Origin: CAZFZQ01 sp964522845
GTDB lineage: Bacteria; Patescibacteriota; Patescibacteriia; GCA-002772895
DNA length: 22,479 bases
Direction: 5' to 3'
Assembly (NCBI GenBank): GCA_964522845.1
Contig: CAZFZQ010000009.1
Span: 1-22,479 of the forward strand
Numbering within the stretch: the first letter of the stretch is position 1; each line of letters starts with the position of its first letter. The position numbers and the translations under genes are program-made. Positions 1 to 7,203 of this stretch are shown here, in pieces. Below the pieces are notes generated by a model. The model had not been told where the DNA came from. It worked only from the letters and a program-made list of their open reading frames with translations, and did no database searches.

Positions 1-35
1 AGGGTATGAAATTTCTAAATGGCTCGAAGTATGAA
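1..35. repeat. Short direct repeat downstream of ridA
   Basis: The 14-base string GTATGAAATTTCTA occurs twice in tandem (about 4-17 and 29-42), separated by a short GC-richer spacer. The second copy runs into the 3' end of the ridA gene. No gene can be seen in these first bases. It is one of several simple repeats at gene junctions in this window; function unknown. Confidence 0.5.
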
Positions 36-39
36 ATTT

Positions 40-438
40 CTATTTGGCCTTGACAATTATTGCGACCACCTCAATTTCAATATCAATTTTATCAATCGGT
101 GATAATGCCTGAATTGTGACTCTGGCGGGTTCATTCCCCTTTTTAAAATATTTGCGATACACTTCATTCATTGCATTAAAATCATTTTTAACATCTTTCA
201 TATAAATTACAACTTTAACAATATTATCCATTGAGGAACCGGCAGATTCCAACAAAAATTTTATATTTTCAAGAGCTCGTTTTGTTTGTTCATGAATATT
301 TCCTCCAAGAATTTTATGCGATTTTAAATCCACGGCTAATTGGCTTGAAAGAAATATAAAATTTCCCGCTTTCACAACATGATTAAAGGGGCTCGGCGGA
401 GCAATAATCCCCTTGATTTTAATGATTTCTTTTTTCAT
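40..438 (-). CDS. ridA: RidA/YjgF/UK114 family enamine/imine deaminase
   Basis: The 132-residue protein matches the usual length of RidA, which hydrolyses reactive enamine/imine intermediates made by PLP enzymes and protects cellular enzymes from them. The family signature is visible near the C-terminus: PARVTIQALS with Arg106, the position that binds the substrate carboxylate, followed by IDIEIEVVAI with Glu121. The N-terminal part has the expected FIFLSSQLAVD strand. It is the last gene of a minus-strand run, starting 8 bases after the serS stop. Its DNA is clearly more AT-rich than serS next to it, which may mean a separate origin. Members vary in substrate and some are only RidA-like, so the exact substrate is not known. 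Family assignment is secure. Confidence 0.9.
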   Translation of the reverse strand: MKKEIIKIKGIIAPPSPFNHVVKAGNFIFLSSQLAVDLKSHKILGGNIHEQTKRALENIKFLLESAGSSMDNIVKVVIYMKDVKNDFNAMNEVYRKYFKKGNEPARVTIQALSPIDKIDIEIEVVAIIVKAK

Positions 439-446
439 TATTATGA

Positions 447-1763
447 TTATTTTATGATTTTCATCCCGCTGTATTTCTGCAATGCTTTCGGAACAATAAT
501 AGAGCCGTTTTTTTGCTGATAGTTTTCCATAATCGCTATGATGATGCGGCCGAGGGCGAAGGCGGTGCCGTTTAAGGCGTGGACGTATTCTAAGGTAGCC
601 CCTCGACCCTGCTCGGGGGATATTTTATTTTTTCTGTATTTTATATTCAGATTGCGGGTTTGGTAGTCGGTGCAATTGGAGGTGGAATGTGTTTCGCGGT
701 ATTTATTTTGCGATGGGAGCCAGGTTTCTATGTCGTAGGTTTTGGCAGACGGGAAACCCATGTCGCCGGTGCAAAGTTTTACCACGCGGTAGGGCAATTC
801 CAAGCCTTGCATTAATTCTTCTTCCACGCGCAAAATCCGTTCGTGCTCGTGTTCAGAATCTTCGGGTTTGCAGAAAACAAACATTTCCAGTTTATCAAAC
901 TGGTGCTGGCGCAAAATTCCGCGCATATCTTTGCCATAGCTCCCCGCTTCCCGGCGGAAACAGGTGGAGTAGCCCAAATAACGGATGGGCAAAACATTTT
1001 CGTCTAAAATTTCGTCGCGGTACATTGGGAGTATTGATTGCTCGGAAGTGCCAACTAAAAATTGATCGTCCTGGTCCAAATGATATGCCTCATCCCCCAC
1101 CGCTTCGGGATGGCCGGAGCCTGCCGCGGTTTCGCGTTTAACAATAACCGGCGGGATAACCGGCACGAAGTCGTGCTTTAGCGCCACGTCATATACATAT
1201 TGAATTAAGGCCATTTGCAAGCGTGCGGCGCCGCCTTTTAGGTAGCAAAAGCGGTTGCCGGAGATTTTTGCCGCCCGTTCCACGTCAATAATTCCCAGCG
1301 CTTCGCCCAACGCCAAGTGGTCTTTGGGTTCGAAGTCCATTTTTGTTGGTTTACCCACGGCGCGCATTACTTGATTATCGTTTTCGTCTTTACCTACGGG
1401 CACATCCGGAAGAGGAATGTTTGGAACAGCCGGGACGGCAATTGCCAGCGCTTCCTCGGTTTCTTTTAAGCGCGGTTCCAATTCTTTAATTTTTAACTTA
1501 ATTTCTTTTGCTTTGGCCTGGATTCCCGCCCGCTTCGCCAAAGCTTCAGCGAGGCGAGCCTTCGCGGGAATGACAGAGGGGGCGGCAGGGGGAGAAACGG
1601 AAAGAGATTTTTGTTCTGCGCGCAAAGCGTCAATTTTGGCGATGAGCTCGCGGCGCTCTTTGTCCAATTCTAAAATCTGGTCTATGTCGGCTTTTTTGTT
1701 GCGGTTTTTGACAGATTGTTTTACCAACTTGGCGTTTTCCCGGATGAATTTTATATCCAGCAT
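447..1763 (-). CDS. serS: Seryl-tRNA synthetase (SerRS)
   Basis: Class II synthetase that charges tRNA-Ser with serine in the cytoplasm. It is 438 residues against about 425 usually. The N-terminal arm (residues 1-110) is the helical tRNA-binding hairpin, followed by the class II core. Motif 2 is visible as CFRREAGSYGKDMRGILRQHQF, and motif 3 as LNGTAFALGRIIIAIMENYQ. The start MLDIKFIREN is the classic SerRS start. Two stretches are foreign to the family and coincide with palindromic DNA: residues about 56-82 in the coiled-coil arm, including VIPAKARLAEALAKRAGIQ, and residues about 381-389 (SPEQGRGA), just before the conserved VHALNG. Both keep the frame. Two bases separate the start from the rdgB stop, so the genes are surely cotranscribed. 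Confidence 0.96.
   Translation of the reverse strand: MLDIKFIRENAKLVKQSVKNRNKKADIDQILELDKERRELIAKIDALRAEQKSLSVSPPAAPSVIPAKARLAEALAKRAGIQAKAKEIKLKIKELEPRLKETEEALAIAVPAVPNIPLPDVPVGKDENDNQVMRAVGKPTKMDFEPKDHLALGEALGIIDVERAAKISGNRFCYLKGGAARLQMALIQYVYDVALKHDFVPVIPPVIVKRETAAGSGHPEAVGDEAYHLDQDDQFLVGTSEQSILPMYRDEILDENVLPIRYLGYSTCFRREAGSYGKDMRGILRQHQFDKLEMFVFCKPEDSEHEHERILRVEEELMQGLELPYRVVKLCTGDMGFPSAKTYDIETWLPSQNKYRETHSTSNCTDYQTRNLNIKYRKNKISPEQGRGATLEYVHALNGTAFALGRIIIAIMENYQQKNGSIIVPKALQKYSGMKIIK
599..619. repeat. In-frame palindromic insert in serS, C-terminal part
   Basis: Imperfect hairpin CCCC-T-CGA / TCGGGGG (599-606 with 613-619, one bulged T) inside serS. It is translated as SPEQGRG between the conserved NIKYR and VHALNG segments. 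Recalled SerRS sequences have about eight fewer residues here, so the element seems to be a 24-base gain. Confidence 0.6.
1522..1577. repeat. In-frame palindromic insert in serS coiled-coil arm (ATTCCCGC family)
   Basis: The outer arms ATTCCCGC (1522-1529) and GCGGGAAT (1564-1571) are perfect complements. An inner pair GCTTCGCC (1532-1539) and GGCGAGC (1553-1559) makes a longer cruciform. The element is followed by GACA, as are its relatives at 17985 and 18384. It is read in frame as VIPAKA...KRAGI in the tRNA-binding arm of SerRS, where length variation is tolerable. Confidence 0.8.
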
Positions 1764-1765
1764 AT

Positions 1766-2368
1766 TTATTTAATTAAATTTTTTATTTTATCAATTATTT
1801 TTTCCACTGCCCTGTAGCGGAAGTTTAGCTGGCGGAATTCTTCATCAGAGAGTTCACCCCAAAATTTATTGAATTGCGGGACGAAAAGGCAGGAACGATA
1901 GGGAAAGTGCGGCCAGCGTTTGGCGCAAATTGTTTCAGGGATAAAGCCGGTGATAAATCCGGCGGAAGTGGCGATGATATTGCCTTTTGCGTCGGATAAG
2001 GCTGTGATATTGGTAAATTTTGCGGTTCGTTGCGGGAGCGGGACATTGGCAAGTTTCGTGATCACCATATTTATCAGTTCGTCGTCCGTTGCTTCGTATC
2101 CGGGCCAGCGGCGGGAAAAAATGCCCGGCTGCCCTCCCAACGCGTCTATTTCAAATCCCGAATCGTCAGAAATCGCGGGCATATTCAATTTTGCCGCGTA
2201 ATAGCTGGCTTTTAGCCGCGCATTTTCTTCCAAAGTTTTGCCGGTTTCTTCCACATCGTCGTTTATATTTAATTCTGCAAGTGTAATTGTTTCTATATTA
2301 AATTGGCTCAAAATGTTTTTGTAGTCAGCGGCTTTGGCGGGATTGGTGGTGGCGATGAGCAAAGGCAT
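1766..2368 (-). CDS. rdgB: RdgB/HAM1-family XTP/dITP diphosphatase, divergent C-terminal half
   Basis: The family hydrolyses non-canonical purine NTPs (XTP, ITP, dITP) to the monophosphate, cleaning the nucleotide pool. At 200 residues it has normal length. The N-terminal half is canonical: ATTNPAK (phosphate loop), ETGKTLEENARLKA, and DDSGFEIDALGGQPGIFSRR, which carries the metal-binding acidic residues. The C-terminal half departs from the family: the usual GFGYDP is replaced by HFPYRS, and the usual SHRGRA by NFRYRA, so the His that helps recognise the base is Phe here. The reading frame is intact and downstream residues (AVEKIIDKI) fit the family end, so this is substitution and not a frameshift. 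It may be a variant with altered base specificity. It lies two bases upstream of serS. Confidence 0.85.
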   Translation of the reverse strand: MPLLIATTNPAKAADYKNILSQFNIETITLAELNINDDVEETGKTLEENARLKASYYAAKLNMPAISDDSGFEIDALGGQPGIFSRRWPGYEATDDELINMVITKLANVPLPQRTAKFTNITALSDAKGNIIATSAGFITGFIPETICAKRWPHFPYRSCLFVPQFNKFWGELSDEEFRQLNFRYRAVEKIIDKIKNLIK

Positions 2369-2371
2369 GTA

Positions 2372-2402
2372 TTTAGTATCAAGTATTATGTATTAAGTAT
2401 TT
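2372..2402. repeat. Left inverted-repeat tract flanking the VOC gene
   Basis: An AT-rich tract built from AGTAT/ATTAAG units lies between rdgB and the VOC gene. Its reverse complement matches the tract at 2817-2850 on the other side of the VOC gene, apart from a 7-base insertion (TTGCTAC) there and one substitution. Confidence 0.7.
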
Positions 2403-2419
2403 AGGTAACATAACTATAA

Positions 2420-2818
2420 TTATTTGCGTTTATATTTTGCGATTTCAATCAAATTTCCTTCCGTATCTTCACATTGAAAACATCTGTAAGGATAATTTGT
2501 AAATTTTAAATTTTCCGGCGGAAAAATAATTTTAACTTTGTATTTTTTAATTTTTTCATAAATTGCATCTACATCATTTGTATAGAAGACGGGTATGGTA
2601 TTATTGCCAACTGCACGCTTAGAGCTGATAATTTTTGGATTTATCAATCCAAAATAGAATCCTTTGCCCAAATCGAAATCTGTCCAAGTATCATTTTCGC
2701 GATTTTTAATTTTTGTGCCAAGTACGTCTTCATAGAATTTTATAGCCCTGTTCATATCTTTTACAGAAACATAAACATGGTCTAATCGAGCAATTATTTT
2801 ATTGGTATCTGTTTTCAT
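2420..2818 (-). CDS. VOC-superfamily (glyoxalase/bleomycin-resistance fold) protein
   Basis: The 132-residue protein has the paired beta-alpha-beta-beta-beta layout of the vicinal oxygen chelate fold. It opens with ARLDHVYVSVKDMNRAIKFY, in which the His of LDHV is the usual first metal ligand, and closes with TEGNLIEIAKY, in which the Glu of NLIEI is the usual last ligand. The middle FYTNDVDAIYEKIKKY marks the second repeat. Members include lyases, dioxygenases and resistance proteins, and nothing here decides between them. The gene interrupts the lysS-rdgB-serS series, is more AT-rich than these neighbours, and is bracketed by inverted repeat tracts, so it may be a recent arrival. It has no clear Shine-Dalgarno site. 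Confidence 0.82.
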   Translation of the reverse strand: MKTDTNKIIARLDHVYVSVKDMNRAIKFYEDVLGTKIKNRENDTWTDFDLGKGFYFGLINPKIISSKRAVGNNTIPVFYTNDVDAIYEKIKKYKVKIIFPPENLKFTNYPYRCFQCEDTEGNLIEIAKYKRK

Positions 2819-2850
2819 ACTTAATACTTGCTACATAATACTTAATACTA
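2817..2850. repeat. Right inverted-repeat tract flanking the VOC gene
   Basis: The tract ATACTTAATAC-TTGCTAC-ATAATACTTAATACTA overlaps the 5' end of the VOC gene and the lysS stop. It is the inverted partner of 2372-2402. A related TACTTACTACATACTACT tract lies at 21523-21555 upstream of the atpG stop. Confidence 0.7.
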
Positions 2851-4335
2851 CTTTTCCGGTTTCAAGGTTGGGAATAAAATTACTTCTTTAATGCTGTGGT
2901 TGTTTGTTAAAAGCATGGTGAGGCGGTCGATGCCCATACCCAAGCCCGCGGCCGGAGGCATGCCGTGTTTCAAAGCGGTCACAAAATCCGTGTCCATGCG
3001 TTGCGCTTCCTCGTCCCCTGCTTCGCGCGCTTTTTCCTGTTCTTTGAAACGCGCTTCTTGATCTAATGGATCATTTAGTTCTGAAAAAGCGTTGCAGAGT
3101 TCCATGCCGGCTACGACGAGTTGAAAGCGCTCCGTTTCTTCGCCCTTCGGGCTACGAACGGCAGGCGGTGAGGCCTTTTTTTTCGCCAAGGGCGAAAGTT
3201 CCAGCGGGTAGTCGGTGACGAAGACGGGGTCAATAATCACGGTGCGGACTTTTTTCTTGAAAATTTCATCCAAAATGCGGGCGTAGCTGTCGGCGGGCGT
3301 GATATCAATGCCCATATCTGTGGCATATTTGCCGAGTTCGGCGCGATCGCGCATAATATTAATATCTATGCCGGTTTTTTCCAGCACGATGTCGCGGTAA
3401 GTTACGCGCTTGTACGGCGCTTTCAAGGAGAATTTTTTGCCTTCGTATTCAAATTCCAAGGATGGGTTGATTTTACTGCCGATGTATTCTAAAAATTTTT
3501 CTGTCAGTTTCATCAACGCTTTGTACTCGGCGTAGGCCCAATAAAATTCTACTTGCGTGAATTCCGGATTATGGGAAAAATCAATTCCTTCGTTTCTAAA
3601 ACAGCGTGCCACTTCGTATACTTTTTCAAATCCGCCCACGAGCAGGCGTTTCAAATAAAGTTCCGGCGCGACGCGCAAAAATAAATCCGTATCCAAGGCG
3701 TTGTGGTGTGTGACAAACGGTTTGGCTGTGGCGCCGCCGGCCAAGGGCTGTAAAATCGGGGTTTCTACTTCTAAAAAACCTTTTTTATTCAAAAAGTCGC
3801 GGATGGATTTTACAATCATACTCCGGACGCGAAAAGTATTGCGAACTTCCGGATTGGCGATTAAATCCAAATATCGTTGGCGGTAGCGAATTTCCGTATC
3901 CGAAAGCCCGTGCCATTTTTCCGGCATTGGGAGGAGGGATTTTGATAAAAGGCGGATGGATTTGGCATCCAGGGTTTTTTCGCCTTTGTGCGTCAAAAAA
4001 AGCGTGCCCTTTGCTTCTATAAAGTCGCCCATGTCCAAATTGTCAGTGTAAAGTTTATATTCGGCTAAATTTTTGCTCTGAAGCGCGATTTGCATCACGC
4101 CCGTCTCATCTTCTATGGTCAAAAATGACAAGCCGCCGTGGAGGCGCAGGGTTTTTACCCGGCCGACGAGCTGTAAATTCTTGTTTTGCAGATTTTCAAA
4201 TTCCGCCAGCACCGTTCTGATGTCCGTTGTTTTTGTCGCTTTGGACGGATACGGATTCACCTTCGCGTCGCGGAAGTTTTTTAATTTTTGCAAGCGGGCG
4301 AGCCCTTCGTCGCTTGGAAGTGTGTTGTTTTCCAT
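2848..4335 (-). CDS. lysS: Lysyl-tRNA synthetase, class II
   Basis: Charges tRNA-Lys with lysine. At 495 residues it is close to the bacterial norm (about 500). The N-terminal OB-fold anticodon-binding domain spans roughly residues 50-145. The class II core follows: RYRQRYLDLI, motif 2 in CFRNEGIDFSHNPEFTQVEF, and motif 3 in GLGMGIDRLTMLLTN ending HSIKEVILFPTLKP, all diagnostic for bacterial LysS. Residues about 386-399 (ASPPAVRSPKGEE) stand between LSPLAKKK and TERFQL, where the family normally has a much shorter loop. The DNA there (3139-3172) contains a GCCC-TTC-GGGC hairpin. The gene is first in the minus-strand unit and has its own strong promoter; no Shine-Dalgarno is seen before the ATG. 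Confidence 0.96.
   Translation of the reverse strand: MENNTLPSDEGLARLQKLKNFRDAKVNPYPSKATKTTDIRTVLAEFENLQNKNLQLVGRVKTLRLHGGLSFLTIEDETGVMQIALQSKNLAEYKLYTDNLDMGDFIEAKGTLFLTHKGEKTLDAKSIRLLSKSLLPMPEKWHGLSDTEIRYRQRYLDLIANPEVRNTFRVRSMIVKSIRDFLNKKGFLEVETPILQPLAGGATAKPFVTHHNALDTDLFLRVAPELYLKRLLVGGFEKVYEVARCFRNEGIDFSHNPEFTQVEFYWAYAEYKALMKLTEKFLEYIGSKINPSLEFEYEGKKFSLKAPYKRVTYRDIVLEKTGIDINIMRDRAELGKYATDMGIDITPADSYARILDEIFKKKVRTVIIDPVFVTDYPLELSPLAKKKASPPAVRSPKGEETERFQLVVAGMELCNAFSELNDPLDQEARFKEQEKAREAGDEEAQRMDTDFVTALKHGMPPAAGLGMGIDRLTMLLTNNHSIKEVILFPTLKPEK
3139..3172. repeat. Probable in-frame repeat-derived insert in lysS
   Basis: GC-rich segment with a GCCC-TTC-GGGC hairpin. It is read as PPAVRSPKGEE in a loop that is usually short in LysRS. 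It lacks a second copy in the window, so its nature as a dispersed element is inferred from the peptide style and its position. Confidence 0.45.
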
Positions 4336-4363
4336 AAATAGAGATTGAAGTTAATATAGTATT

Positions 4364-4392
4364 ATTTTATGGCTTTTGTGAACTTGTGTCAA
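4364..4392 (-). promoter_or_regulatory. Sigma70-like promoter for lysS
   Basis: On the minus strand, TTGACA (4392-4387) is followed by exactly 17 bases and TAAAAT (4369-4364), which matches five of six consensus -10 bases. The predicted start near 4357 leaves a leader of about 22 bases before the lysS ATG. Confidence 0.75.
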
Positions 4393-4409
4393 CTGCGGCT
4401 TTATGGTAA

Positions 4410-4415
4410 TATAAT
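4410..4415 (+). promoter_or_regulatory. Probable -10 element for the thiol-oxidoreductase cluster
   Basis: A perfect TATAAT lies 26 bases before the ATG at 4442. The -35 region is poor (TTGTGT at 4384 with 20 bases spacing) and overlaps the lysS -35, so the two divergent promoters share a short control region. Confidence 0.5.
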
Positions 4416-4441
4416 TAAATTGATAATTAAAATATATACAT

Positions 4442-5182
4442 ATGGAAGAGATAACAGTCAAAGTTAATAAGACAGTGCTTTTTTCCGCGGGATTTTTAAT
4501 AGTCGGTGTGATTGTCGGTTTGACATTGGGAGGGTTTGTAAATGTCAGTTTTTCCAAAAAAGATAATGGCGGGCAAGTTGCTTTAAATAATCAGCCGTCA
4601 GCGAACCAGCCTGCGGCTAATCAGCCGGTTGCCGCTCAAGCGCCGCAAATTACCCTGACCGCGGCCGATCACTTGCGCGGCGGAAAAAACGCTCAAGTGA
4701 CTATTGTTGAATATTCCGATTTTCAATGTCCGTATTGCAAAAAGCACCACCCGACAATGCAGAGGTTGATACAAGAATACGGCAATAAAATTGCATGGGT
4801 CTATAGGCATTATCCGTTATCGTTTCACGCGAACGCGCAGATTTCGGCCGAAGGATCGGAGTGCGCGTCCGAGCAAGGAAAGTTTTGGGAGTTTGCAGAT
4901 ATATTATTTACCAAAGGGCAGGGCGATGGGACGGGCTTAACGCCGCCGGAGTTAGAACAATACGCCAAAGATTTGGGTTTGAATTTTTCTCAATTTGAGT
5001 CATGTTTGGCGAGTAAAAAATATGCTTCACGCGTTAATGCCGACATGGCCTCCGCCTCGGCCGCAGGTGTTGATGGCACGCCGGCCAATATTATCCTTAA
5101 AAAAGACGGCACTACTCAATTGATTTCCGGCGCCGTGCCTTTTGAAACTTTGAAGGCCGCGATTGATGCCGCTCTGAAATAA
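4442..5182 (+). CDS. Membrane-anchored DsbA-family thiol oxidoreductase
   Basis: 246 residues. A single N-terminal transmembrane segment (about 13-34, TVLFSAGFLIVGVIVGLTLG) is followed by a low-complexity linker with three NQP units (50-67) and an extracytoplasmic thioredoxin-fold domain. The active site is C96-P-Y-C99 in the context YSDFQCPYCKKHH, and the cis-Pro loop is GVDGTPANIIL. This is the DsbA/BdbD-like group that makes or shuffles disulfides in exported proteins. It opens a plus-strand run; the next gene starts four bases after its stop. No DsbB or VKOR partner is visible in the window, so whether it works as oxidase or isomerase is undecided. No Shine-Dalgarno is seen. Confidence 0.9.
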   Translation: MEEITVKVNKTVLFSAGFLIVGVIVGLTLGGFVNVSFSKKDNGGQVALNNQPSANQPAANQPVAAQAPQITLTAADHLRGGKNAQVTIVEYSDFQCPYCKKHHPTMQRLIQEYGNKIAWVYRHYPLSFHANAQISAEGSECASEQGKFWEFADILFTKGQGDGTGLTPPELEQYAKDLGLNFSQFESCLASKKYASRVNADMASASAAGVDGTPANIILKKDGTTQLISGAVPFETLKAAIDAALK

Positions 5183-5185
5183 TCT

Positions 5186-5794
5186 ATGAAATACAAGGGT
5201 ATTACAGCTGTATTGTTGGCGGTGGTTTTGTTTGGAGCGGGATGCGCGGGCGGGCCGCAAGCCACGGTCAATAATTTTGTTTTGGGTAAAACGGATGCGC
5301 CGGTGCAAATAGCAGAATATTATGACTATCAATGCCCGGCTTGCAAAGCGTCTGAGAGCGCGGTTGTGCCTTTTATTATTGAAGACTATGTAAATACGGG
5401 TAAAGCCGCCATCACGTTCAAAAATATGGCCTTCCTCGGGCCGGAATCAAAAATCGCGGCGCTTGCCTCTTTGTGCGCGCAAGAACAGGATAAATTTTTG
5501 GAATATCACCAGGCATTATTTGTAGCGCAAGGCGCGGAGAATAGCGGCATATTTACTAATGAAAAATTAAGGGCTATCGCCGCAGGCATTGTGCTGGATG
5601 AAAATTCTTTTAGCACTTGTCTTTCAAACGGAAAATACCGCGACCAAGTGGCGCAAGAGACAAGAGATGCGAGTGCGCTGGGAGTTGATTCCACTCCAAC
5701 CTTCATTATTAATGGACAAAAAGTTGTTGGTGGAACGTACCTTTCTATTAAAAGAGTAATTGATAAAAAGTTGGAAGAAATGGGGAAAAAATAA
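5186..5794 (+). CDS. DsbA-family thiol oxidoreductase, predicted lipoprotein
   Basis: 202 residues beginning with a lipoprotein signal peptide: MKYKGITAVLLAVVLFGAGC, whose lipobox GAGC would put the lipid on Cys20. The thioredoxin-fold domain follows directly, with C50-P-A-C53 in YYDYQCPACKAS and a cis-Pro loop GVDSTPTFIINGQ. The middle helical insert (residues about 90-150) carries the extra cysteines typical of the family. It is a paralogue of the upstream gene but with a different dipeptide between the catalytic cysteines (PA instead of PY), which usually shifts redox potential. Lipid anchoring instead of a transmembrane helix suggests a different partner or position at the cell surface. 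Confidence 0.9.
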   Translation: MKYKGITAVLLAVVLFGAGCAGGPQATVNNFVLGKTDAPVQIAEYYDYQCPACKASESAVVPFIIEDYVNTGKAAITFKNMAFLGPESKIAALASLCAQEQDKFLEYHQALFVAQGAENSGIFTNEKLRAIAAGIVLDENSFSTCLSNGKYRDQVAQETRDASALGVDSTPTFIINGQKVVGGTYLSIKRVIDKKLEEMGKK

Positions 5795-5795
5795 T

Positions 5796-6965
5796 ATGTT
5801 TGATGCAAAAAAAATTCGTGAAGATTTTGTGATATTAAATCGGGCTGATGCCCCGGTTTATTTTGATAATGCGTGTTCCGCTTTAAGACCGAAGCAAGTT
5901 ATAGCGGCAGTGGACGAATATTATAATGAGTATCCGGCGTGCGCGGACAGAAGCGAACATCAATTGGGAGCCATGGCTACAAAAAAAGTTGATGAAGCCA
6001 GGAATGTGGTTGCTGATTTTATCGGCGCAAAAAAAGAAGAAATTATTTTTACGCGCAATACCACGGAGGGAATAAATTTGGTGGCGTATTCCTTGGGTTT
6101 AAAAGCCGGCGATGTGGTGCTGACTTCGGGGAAAGAGCATAATTCAAATTTGTTGCCGTGGATTGCGCTTGCCGGTCGAGGCGTAAAACATCAAACTTCA
6201 ATAAATTTAGCCGCAGATATAGAAAAATATAAACCCAAACTCGTAGCTACATTTTATACTTCCAATCTGGATGGTGAAACCTTGCCAATAAAAGAAATGG
6301 CAAAGCTTGCACACAAAAATGGTTCAATGGTTTTGGTGGATGCGGCGCAGACAGCCGGCCATAAAAAAATAAATGTCCGAGATTTGGATTGTGACTTTTT
6401 GGCTTTTTCCGGACATAAAATGATGGGGCCGTCGGGTATGGGCGTTTTATACGGCAAGAAAAAATTATTGGAAAATATGGCGCCGTTTATGTTGGGAGGC
6501 GGAACCGTGAGCTCTTCAACCTACAATTCTTTTCAGTTATTGCCGGTTCCGGAACGGTTTGAGGCGGGTTTACAAAACTACGCCGGCATTATTGGTTTGG
6601 CCGAAGCGATAAAATATTTGGAAAAAATCGGTTTTGAAAATATACAAGCGCAGGAAAAAAGATTGAACACAATTATTACCCAAGGGCTTTTAGCCATTCC
6701 GTCAATAAAAATTTTAGGTCCGCAAGATCCGGCAGAACGAGGCGGAATCATTTCTTTTTACACGGACAAACTTTCCTCTCATCAAATAATGCTTTTATTG
6801 GACAAAGCCGGCATTGCCGTGCGTTCAGGACAATTTTGCGTGCATTCCTGGTTTCACGCCAATGGAATAAAAGACGCGGTCCGCGCCTCAGTTTATTTTT
6901 ATAACACGGAAGAAGAAGCGGAGCGTTTTGTCGCGGAAATGAAAAAAATCAGCAAAATCTTTTAA
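5796..6965 (+). CDS. sufS: SufS/CsdA-type cysteine desulfurase (class V aminotransferase fold)
   Basis: 389 residues from the ATG at 5796. A start 36 bases upstream is open but would overlap the previous gene, and MFDAKKIRED fits the family start. The enzyme removes sulfur from cysteine to give alanine and an enzyme persulfide, using PLP. Visible sites are Lys208 in FLAFSGHKMMGPSG (PLP Schiff base), VDAAQTAGH with Asp182 and Gln185 (PLP contacts), His115, and Cys348 in RSGQFCVHSWF (persulfide carrier). No SufB, SufC, SufD, SufU or IscU gene lies in the window. Its place between secreted thiol oxidoreductases is unusual. One base separates it from the preceding stop. Symbol given by family; CsdA-like use is possible. 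Confidence 0.88.
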   Translation: MFDAKKIREDFVILNRADAPVYFDNACSALRPKQVIAAVDEYYNEYPACADRSEHQLGAMATKKVDEARNVVADFIGAKKEEIIFTRNTTEGINLVAYSLGLKAGDVVLTSGKEHNSNLLPWIALAGRGVKHQTSINLAADIEKYKPKLVATFYTSNLDGETLPIKEMAKLAHKNGSMVLVDAAQTAGHKKINVRDLDCDFLAFSGHKMMGPSGMGVLYGKKKLLENMAPFMLGGGTVSSSTYNSFQLLPVPERFEAGLQNYAGIIGLAEAIKYLEKIGFENIQAQEKRLNTIITQGLLAIPSIKILGPQDPAERGGIISFYTDKLSSHQIMLLLDKAGIAVRSGQFCVHSWFHANGIKDAVRASVYFYNTEEEAERFVAEMKKISKIF

Positions 6966-6966
6966 T

Positions 6967-7182
6967 ATGGAAAAAATGCCAAAACCGGCGGAAGAAGAAA
7001 TAAAAATTATTGACGGAAAAAAATATAAAAAAGTTCCGAGTGGTTATAGCGTGCGGAAATTTTATTCGCATGAGGGGCCGGGCTGGGATTATAGATTTAA
7101 AGTTTTGGAAAAATATGGCGTGGATGAGCCGGAAGACTTGCCTGATGAACCGCATTATAATTGGGAATTAATTGAAAATTGA
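6967..7182 (+). CDS. Small conserved-looking protein of unknown function
   Basis: 71 residues, not recognised. It is highly charged, with a Lys-rich N-terminal part (KIIDGKKYKKVPSGYSVRKF) and an acidic, aromatic C-terminal part ending HYNWELIEN. It has no signal peptide, transmembrane segment or cysteine, so it is probably cytoplasmic. It starts one base after the desulfurase stop and precedes another thioredoxin-like gene by about ten bases, so it is translated from the same message. Codon use resembles its neighbours. Real coding is likely from the tight packing, but function cannot be proposed. Confidence 0.6.
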   Translation: MEKMPKPAEEEIKIIDGKKYKKVPSGYSVRKFYSHEGPGWDYRFKVLEKYGVDEPEDLPDEPHYNWELIEN

Positions 7183-7203
7183 TAATTGATAATTGAAAAT
7201 TTT
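7178..7203. repeat. TTGATAA simple repeat at a gene junction
   Basis: GAAAATTGATAATTGATAATTGAAAA repeats the unit ATTGATA and overlaps the stop of the 71-residue gene and the proposed TTG start of the next. It replaces any Shine-Dalgarno there. Confidence 0.5.

Noticed and set aside
689..1141. 150-residue open frame on the plus strand opposite serS
   Set aside because: It is antisense to a well-conserved synthetase, with Arg/Pro-rich unstructured composition and no start signals.
1820..2052. Possible frameshift explaining the odd RdgB C-terminus
   Set aside because: The alternative frame there does not restore GFGYDP or SHR, and the main frame continues to a family-like end.
7178..7203. Replication iterons from TTGATAA repeats
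   Set aside because: Only two to three units, no dnaA or rep gene, and similar AT simple repeats occur at other junctions.
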